Of a DNA stretch of 20,343 nt, positions 16,819 through 20,343 are shown piece by piece. The notes beneath the pieces are model-generated. The model did no database searches. It had not been told where the DNA came from and saw nothing but the letters and a program-made list of their open reading frames with translations. The number at the start of each line of letters is the position of its first letter. The stretch's first letter is position 1. This stretch comes from Streptomyces caelestis (GTDB lineage Bacteria > Actinomycetota > Actinomycetes > Streptomycetales > Streptomycetaceae): the NCBI RefSeq assembly GCF_001279005.1, contig NZ_LGCN01000107.1, positions 1-20,343 on the forward strand, read 5' to 3'. Made by a program: the position numbers and the translations under genes.

Positions 16819-16868
16819 CCCGGGAGCGGGGTACTGGGCACACGGTGCCCGCCACGCCCGCTCCCGGG
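16819..16868. terminator. Nested double hairpin between hemE and the phosphatase gene
   Basis: An outer perfect 12-bp inverted repeat, CCCGGGAGCGGG (16819-16830) with its complement at 16857-16868, encloses an inner hairpin, GGGCAC-ACG-GTGCCC (16836-16850). It starts 33 nt after the hemE stop and ends 12 nt before the phosphatase ribosome site, so it may end hemE transcription or attenuate read-through into the next gene. Confidence 0.6.
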
Positions 16869-16888
16869 CACGGGCAGGTGGAGGCCTC

Positions 16889-18916
16889 ATGAGGCTCGAG
16901 ATGTTCGACCCCGCCCCGATCGGCGTGGTCGTCACCCAGGGGCCGGAGCACCGGCTCGCGTACACCAACGCCGTCTACCGGCGGATCTTCGGCGACCGTC
17001 CGCTCGGCCGGGCGATCCGCGAGGCCTTCCCCGACCTCGCGCAGTCCGGCTACTTCGACATCTTCGACCGGGTCCTCGCCACGGGCGCGGCCGAAGTGCT
17101 CACCGCCGTCCCCGTCGACCTGGTCTTCCCCGACGCGCCGCACGAGGGCCCGCGCTACTTCACCTTCAGCGTCTCCCGCGCCACGACGAGCGACGGCCGG
17201 CAGGGCGTGCTCGGCGTGATCGTGGAGGTCACCGAGCAGGTGACCGGCGCGGAACGGATCCGCGTGCTGTCCGAGGAGCGCCGCCGCGCGCTGCAGCGCT
17301 ACCGCAGTCTGGTGGACGCCGGATCCCAGGTGGTGTGGGTGACCGGCCCCAAGGGCGGGGTGACCGAGCCGAGTACCGGCTGGCAGCGGGTGACCGGGCA
17401 GAGCTGGGAGGAGTTCCGCGGCGACGGGTGGATCGACGCCGTCCACCCCGACGACCGGGCCGCCGCCGTCGAGTCGTGGCAGCGGGCACTGGACGAGCGG
17501 GCGCCCCGCTGGACCCACACCTACCGGCTGCGGCTGGCCGACGGCGGTTACCGGCACTTCGCCGTCGACGCCGCGCCGGTGCGCGACGGGGACACGGTGA
17601 TCGAGTGGGTGGGCACCTGCGCGGACGTCGAGCAGGAGTGGCGGGAGACCCGCCGCGAGGAACTGCTGGCGCGGGCCGCCACCGCCACGGCCGGCATCGT
17701 GCGGCTGGAGGAGATGCTCACCGCCCTCGCCGGTGTGATCGTGCCCGACATCACCGACACCTGCACCGTCTACCTGCTGCCGCACGCCCTGTACCGCCCG
17801 CCGGGCACCCCGCTCACCGCCGAACGGGTCGCCGCCGTCACCCGTCCGGGACTGCCGGACCCGCCCCCGCACCGCGAGGAACACCTGGGGCCCGGCAGCC
17901 CGCTGGCCCGCGCCGTCGACCGGCGCAGCCCGCTGCACGCCGTCTTCCCGCCCGGTGAGCCCTCGCCCGGTCTCGCCCCGCCCGACGACGAGTCCTGGCT
18001 GGCCGAGGACGCCAACAGCGTCGTCCTGCTCCCCGTCGTGGTCGACGGCACCACCGCCGCCCTGGTCACCGCGTCCGCCAGCGGCGACCGCCCGCCCCTC
18101 GGCCGGGCCGAGATCGACCTGCTGCGCACGCTCCTGGAACGGGCCCACGTCCCCCTCCGCAACGCCCTGGAGTACCAGCGCACCCGGCAGGTGGCGCTGG
18201 CCCTCCAGCGCAGCCTGCTCACCGATCCGCCCGACGTGCCCGGCCTCGACATCGCCGTCCGCTACCGGCCCAGCACCGCCGCCGCCGAGGTCGGCGGCGA
18301 CTGGTACGACTCGTTCGTGCTGCGCGACGGCGCCACCGTCCTCACCATCGGCGACGTCTCCGGCCACGACCTGCCCGCCGCCGTCACCATGAGCCAGCTG
18401 CGCAACATGCTCCGCGGACTCGCCCTGGACCGCCAGGAACCGACCGGCGCGATCCTGCGCCGACTGGACGTCGCCGTGCAGACCCTCTACCTGGAGTGCA
18501 CCGCGACCTGCGTCCTGGCCCGGGTCGAGCGCCCCGCCCCCGGCCGTTTCCGGCTCGCCTACTCCGTGGCGGGGCACCCGCCGCCGCTGCTGGTCGGGGC
18601 GGACGGCGCCGCGCGCTTCCTGACCGCGGCCCGGTCCCCGATGCTCGGGCTGGATCCCCGGGCCGAGCACGCCGGCGCCGTGGAGCCGCTGCCGCCGGGC
18701 TCGACCCTGCTGCTGTACACCGACGGCCTGGTGGAGCGCCGCGACGAGGACCTCACGGTCGGCCTGGAGCGGCTGCGCCGGCACGCGGCGGCGGCCGTCC
18801 ACAGCCCGCTGGAGGCCTTCTGCGACGCGCTGCTCACCGCCCAGCTGACCGTGGACAACGACGACGACGTGGCCGCGCTGGCCCTGCGCCTGCCCGCGTC
18901 CTCCCCGGCCGGATGA
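16889..18916 (+). CDS. PAS/GAF-containing PP2C (SpoIIE-type) serine/threonine phosphatase
   Basis: 675 aa, ATG with GGAGG four bases upstream. Likely a sensor-phosphatase that dephosphorylates an anti-sigma-factor antagonist, as usual for this family. Order of domains: PAS 1 (~5-118), PAS 2 (~138-250, with WIDAVHPDDR and YRHFAVDAAPVRDG), a GAF-like region (~265-425), then the PP2C/SpoIIE domain (~435-668). The phosphatase motifs are intact: LQRSLLTDPP, EVGGDWYD (Asp471 and Asp474), GDVSGHDLPAA (Asp489), AGHPPPLL, LLYTDGLVERRDEDL (Asp612) and DNDDDVAALALR (Asp660 region). No membrane segment, so it is cytoplasmic. No anti-sigma factor or antagonist gene is adjacent, and there is no HATPase kinase domain at the C-terminus. 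Confidence 0.94.
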   Translation: MRLEMFDPAPIGVVVTQGPEHRLAYTNAVYRRIFGDRPLGRAIREAFPDLAQSGYFDIFDRVLATGAAEVLTAVPVDLVFPDAPHEGPRYFTFSVSRATTSDGRQGVLGVIVEVTEQVTGAERIRVLSEERRRALQRYRSLVDAGSQVVWVTGPKGGVTEPSTGWQRVTGQSWEEFRGDGWIDAVHPDDRAAAVESWQRALDERAPRWTHTYRLRLADGGYRHFAVDAAPVRDGDTVIEWVGTCADVEQEWRETRREELLARAATATAGIVRLEEMLTALAGVIVPDITDTCTVYLLPHALYRPPGTPLTAERVAAVTRPGLPDPPPHREEHLGPGSPLARAVDRRSPLHAVFPPGEPSPGLAPPDDESWLAEDANSVVLLPVVVDGTTAALVTASASGDRPPLGRAEIDLLRTLLERAHVPLRNALEYQRTRQVALALQRSLLTDPPDVPGLDIAVRYRPSTAAAEVGGDWYDSFVLRDGATVLTIGDVSGHDLPAAVTMSQLRNMLRGLALDRQEPTGAILRRLDVAVQTLYLECTATCVLARVERPAPGRFRLAYSVAGHPPPLLVGADGAARFLTAARSPMLGLDPRAEHAGAVEPLPPGSTLLLYTDGLVERRDEDLTVGLERLRRHAAAAVHSPLEAFCDALLTAQLTVDNDDDVAALALRLPASSPAG

Positions 18917-18944
18917 GCGCGGGCCGGCACGGCCGGCCCGCGCT
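18916..18944. terminator. Bidirectional hairpin terminator between convergent genes
   Basis: AGCGCGGGCCGG (18916-18927) and its perfect complement (18933-18944) enclose a 5-nt loop, CACGG. The left arm begins at the last base of the phosphatase stop and the right arm ends 5 nt before the stop of the minus-strand SAV_915-like gene, so it can serve both. Confidence 0.75.
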
Positions 18945-18948
18945 CCGG

Positions 18949-19290
18949 TCACCGTCGCGGCCGCGCGTCCTTCCGCGGCCTTCGCGGGGGAGCCGCCGCG
19001 CGTGGTGGCCGGAGCGGGCGGGCCGTCGACCGCGGGTCGACGGTGAGCGCGCATCCCAGGGGTGCGGTGAGGGAGCGCAGCGCGGCGGCGGAGAGCCTGA
19101 TCCAGGGGTGGTCCCGGCCGAGGGCCGCCAGCAACCGTACGGAGGTGGTGAAGGCGACGGCCGTACGGCGCCCGGAGGGAGTGCGGAAGAAGCAGGTCAC
19201 GAAGTAGCCGTGTTCCGGACGGACGGGTACGTACAGCGGACCGTCCGGCAGGTCGGGCGCGGCCCCGGGATCGCTTCGGGGATCCGTCAC
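18949..19290 (-). CDS. Small SAV_915-like protein, function unknown
   Basis: 113 aa. The core (~17-85) has PLYVPVRPEHGYFVTCFFRT, GRRTAVAFTTSVRLLAALG and PWIRLSAAALRSLTAPLGC, resembling the SAV_915 family of small streptomycete proteins, as I recall it; its fold is reminiscent of SseB-type domains. The last ~28 residues are a basic Arg/Pro-rich tail. No signal or membrane segment. The GTG start follows GAGGTG, which lies across the stop region of ectD; the two genes are 3 nt apart and probably co-transcribed. No role in ectoine metabolism is known to me. Confidence 0.75.
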   Translation of the reverse strand: MTDPRSDPGAAPDLPDGPLYVPVRPEHGYFVTCFFRTPSGRRTAVAFTTSVRLLAALGRDHPWIRLSAAALRSLTAPLGCALTVDPRSTARPLRPPRAAAPPRRPRKDARPRR

Positions 19291-19293
19291 GCT

Positions 19294-20186
19294 TCACCTC
19301 ACCGGGGTGAAGTCCCGTGCTCCGATGAACTCGGGTCGCCGGACGGGTGCGGCGAAGGGTTCGACGGCGGTGTTCTCCACGCTGTTGAAGACGATGAAGA
19401 CGTTGCTGCGGGGGAAGGGGGTGATGTTGTCGCCGGAGCCGTGCATGGCGTTGCAGTCGAACCAGGTGGCCGAGCCGGCCTTGCCGGTGAACAGCCTGAT
19501 GCCGTGCTCGCTCGCCATCTTCGTCAGGGCCTCGTCGGAGGGGGTGCCCGCGTCCTGCATCTGCAGGGACTTCTTGTAGTTGTCCTTCGGGGTGGCTCCC
19601 GCGCATCCGAGGAACGTCTTGTGCGACCCCGGCATGATCATGAGGCCGCCGTTGGTGTCGTGGTTCTCGGTGAGGGCGATCGAGACCGAGATGGTGCGCA
19701 TGTTCGGCAGGCCGTCCTCGGCGTGCCAGGTCTCGAAGTCGGAGTGCCAGTAGAAGCCGCTGGCGCCGAAGCCGCGTTGATCCGTGACTGGTGGACGTAG
19801 ACGTCCGAGCCGAGGATCTGCCGGGCGCGTCCGACGACCCGTTCGTCGCGCACCAGTTTCGCGAAGACCTTGCTGATCCTGTGCACTTCGAAGACGGAGC
19901 GGATCTCCTTGGATTTCGGCTCCACGATCGAGCGTTCGTCGGCGCGGACGGCCGGGTCGGTGGTGAGCCGCTCCAGCTCGCGCCGGTACGCGCCGACCTC
20001 GTCGGGTCCGATGAGCTGGTCGACGGCGAGGAAGCCGTCGCGGTCCAGGGCCTGGAGGTCGGCGGCCGGGATGGGGCCGGGGGTGTCGGGGGAGCCCCAG
20101 ACGACCGGGTCCTGGCGGGGGGTGGCCACCTCGGTGGCGCCGCGGGTGGGGTAGAGGTCGGTGACGTGCGTGGTCGTGGTGGTCAT
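19294..20186 (-). pseudogene. ectD: Ectoine hydroxylase, frameshifted
   Basis: EctD is an Fe(II)/2-oxoglutarate dioxygenase that turns ectoine into 5-hydroxyectoine. The 5' part reads from ATG 20186 (MTTTTTHVTDLYPTRGATEV), through VWGSPDTPGPI, DRDGFLAVDQLIGPDEV and SDVYVHQSRIN, then leaves frame. The 3' part resumes in another frame with FGASGFYWHSDFETWHAEDG and runs on to EFIGARDFTPVR and a TGA at 19294-19296. The switch is at about 19771-19776. Intact homologues read SRIN-VKPG-FGASGFY here, and the local bases fit loss of 7 nt from the VKPG codons; 893 nt plus 7 is 300 codons, the normal size. The uninterrupted product would be about 182 aa and lack the HxD iron ligands (WHSD) and everything after. 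The rest is well conserved, suggesting recent breakage or an assembly error. The ribosome site GAGGAGG (20198-20204) lies in the end of ectC. Confidence 0.92.
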
Positions 20187-20192
20187 GGCGAG

Positions 20193-20343
20193 TCACGCCT
20201 CCTCGGTGCGCTGGGGGTCCCCCCAGGCCTCAGGCTCTGGGGGAGGGTAGACGCCGTTCTCGTCGTGGTCCTCCCGTCCGGTGACGGGCGGGTTGAAGAC
20301 GCAGATGCAGTGGAAGTCCTCCTTGACCTTGAGCGTGTGCCGC
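20193..20343 (-). CDS. ectC: L-ectoine synthase, C-terminal part only (gene continues beyond the window)
   Basis: EctC cyclises N-gamma-acetyl-diaminobutyrate to ectoine. The window contains the last 49 codons and the stop (TGA at 20193-20195). [20 protein letters not shown] and [13 protein letters not shown] match the conserved end of EctC, a cupin. After VYP the family usually continues with a short acidic tail; here it reads [16 protein letters not shown], encoded by a GC-rich palindromic stretch, so the tail appears altered. ectD begins 6 nt after the stop, consistent with an ectABCD operon entering from the right. Confidence 0.92.
20211..20243. repeat. Palindromic GC-rich element inside the ectC 3' end
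   Basis: CTGGGGG occurs at 20211-20217 and again at 20237-20243, with its complement CCCCCAG at 20220-20226 between them. CCCCCAG can therefore pair with either copy: a tight hairpin with a TC loop, or a longer one (7 bp, a bulged T, then GCC/GGC around TCA). From memory, similar CCCCCAGGCC-type palindromes recur in Streptomyces intergenic regions. Here it is within codons, so it looks like an element that landed in, or extended into, the gene end. Confidence 0.6.

Noticed and set aside
16889..18916. A full partner-switching module around the phosphatase
   Set aside because: Neighbouring genes are hemE and a SAV_915-like gene; no anti-sigma factor, STAS antagonist or sigma factor is present, and the protein has no kinase domain of its own.
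15845..19606. A 1253-codon minus-strand open frame across hemE and the phosphatase
   Set aside because: It is antisense to two well-supported genes and its translation is low-complexity; such frames arise from high third-position GC. Only its rightmost part is real, as the 3' half of ectD's neighbourhood frames.
19765..19785. Programmed ribosomal frameshifting in ectD
   Set aside because: There is no slippery heptamer at the switch, residues expected at VKPG are missing, and no other EctD is known to me to use frameshifting.
19294..20196. A 300-codon frame from GTG 20196 that includes the EctD C-terminal half without interruption
   Set aside because: Before about 19776 its translation is His/Arg/Pro-rich and bears no similarity to EctD, whose N-terminal half is in the other frame; the unbroken frame is a coincidence of composition.
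1..20343. CRISPR arrays, tRNA or rRNA genes, transposases, phage genes and toxin-antitoxin pairs
   Set aside because: No regularly spaced repeats, cloverleaf-like sequences or recognisable proteins of these kinds were seen on either strand, within the limits of reading by eye.

Overview
The window is high-GC actinobacterial DNA in which nearly every convincing reading frame has a G or C at the third codon position. Gene content and protein sequences (an ectoine/hydroxyectoine operon, a DUF3000 protein, a PAS/GAF/PP2C phosphatase and an ABC sugar importer without its own ATPase) point to Streptomyces. No rRNA, tRNA, CRISPR array, transposase or phage gene was seen.

Region 1 (1-1640): a possible 3' end of an upstream gene, then a plus-strand gene for an alpha/beta-hydrolase-like protein with two C-terminal Ig-like domains. 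A strong hairpin (1601-1630) separates it from the convergent fatty-acid genes. Region 2 (1650-5275): a minus-strand beta-oxidation operon, thiolase (fadA type) then the multifunctional hydratase/3-hydroxyacyl-CoA dehydrogenase (fadB type), with a GTGA overlap. Upstream lies a compact array of hairpins, including a perfect 25-bp inverted repeat of a type I recall as common between Streptomyces genes. Region 3 (5276-11936): a sugar-use island. A GH2 beta-mannosidase and a LacI regulator run leftward; a lipoprotein solute-binding protein and two permeases run rightward. A 145-nt divergent control region between them carries candidate LacI operators. The importer probably relies on a shared ATPase (MsiK type) encoded elsewhere. 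Region 4 (11937-12491): no intact gene, but base composition suggests a decayed minus-strand gene.

Region 5 (12492-16786): housekeeping genes: ribonuclease D, an atypical LuxR-type response regulator with Glu at the expected phosphoacceptor position, a DUF3000 protein, and divergent hemE. From memory, thiolase/fadB and RNase D/regulator/DUF3000/hemE match the S. coelicolor order SCO6026-SCO6031, so the sugar island appears to sit inside an otherwise conserved block. Region 6 (16889-18916): a PAS-PAS-GAF-like-PP2C phosphatase. Region 7 (18949-20343, minus strand): the 3' end of ectC, ectD, and a small SAV_915-like gene. ectD is broken by a frameshift just before its iron-binding HxD motif, best explained by a 7-nt loss, so the strain probably makes ectoine but not 5-hydroxyectoine through this locus. 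The ectC 3' end carries a GC-rich palindromic element.

The most notable items are the ectD frameshift, the altered ectC tail, the Glu-substituted receiver, the sugar island with its operators, the probable decayed gene, and the unusual hydrolase/Ig protein. No clearly new multi-gene system was found.
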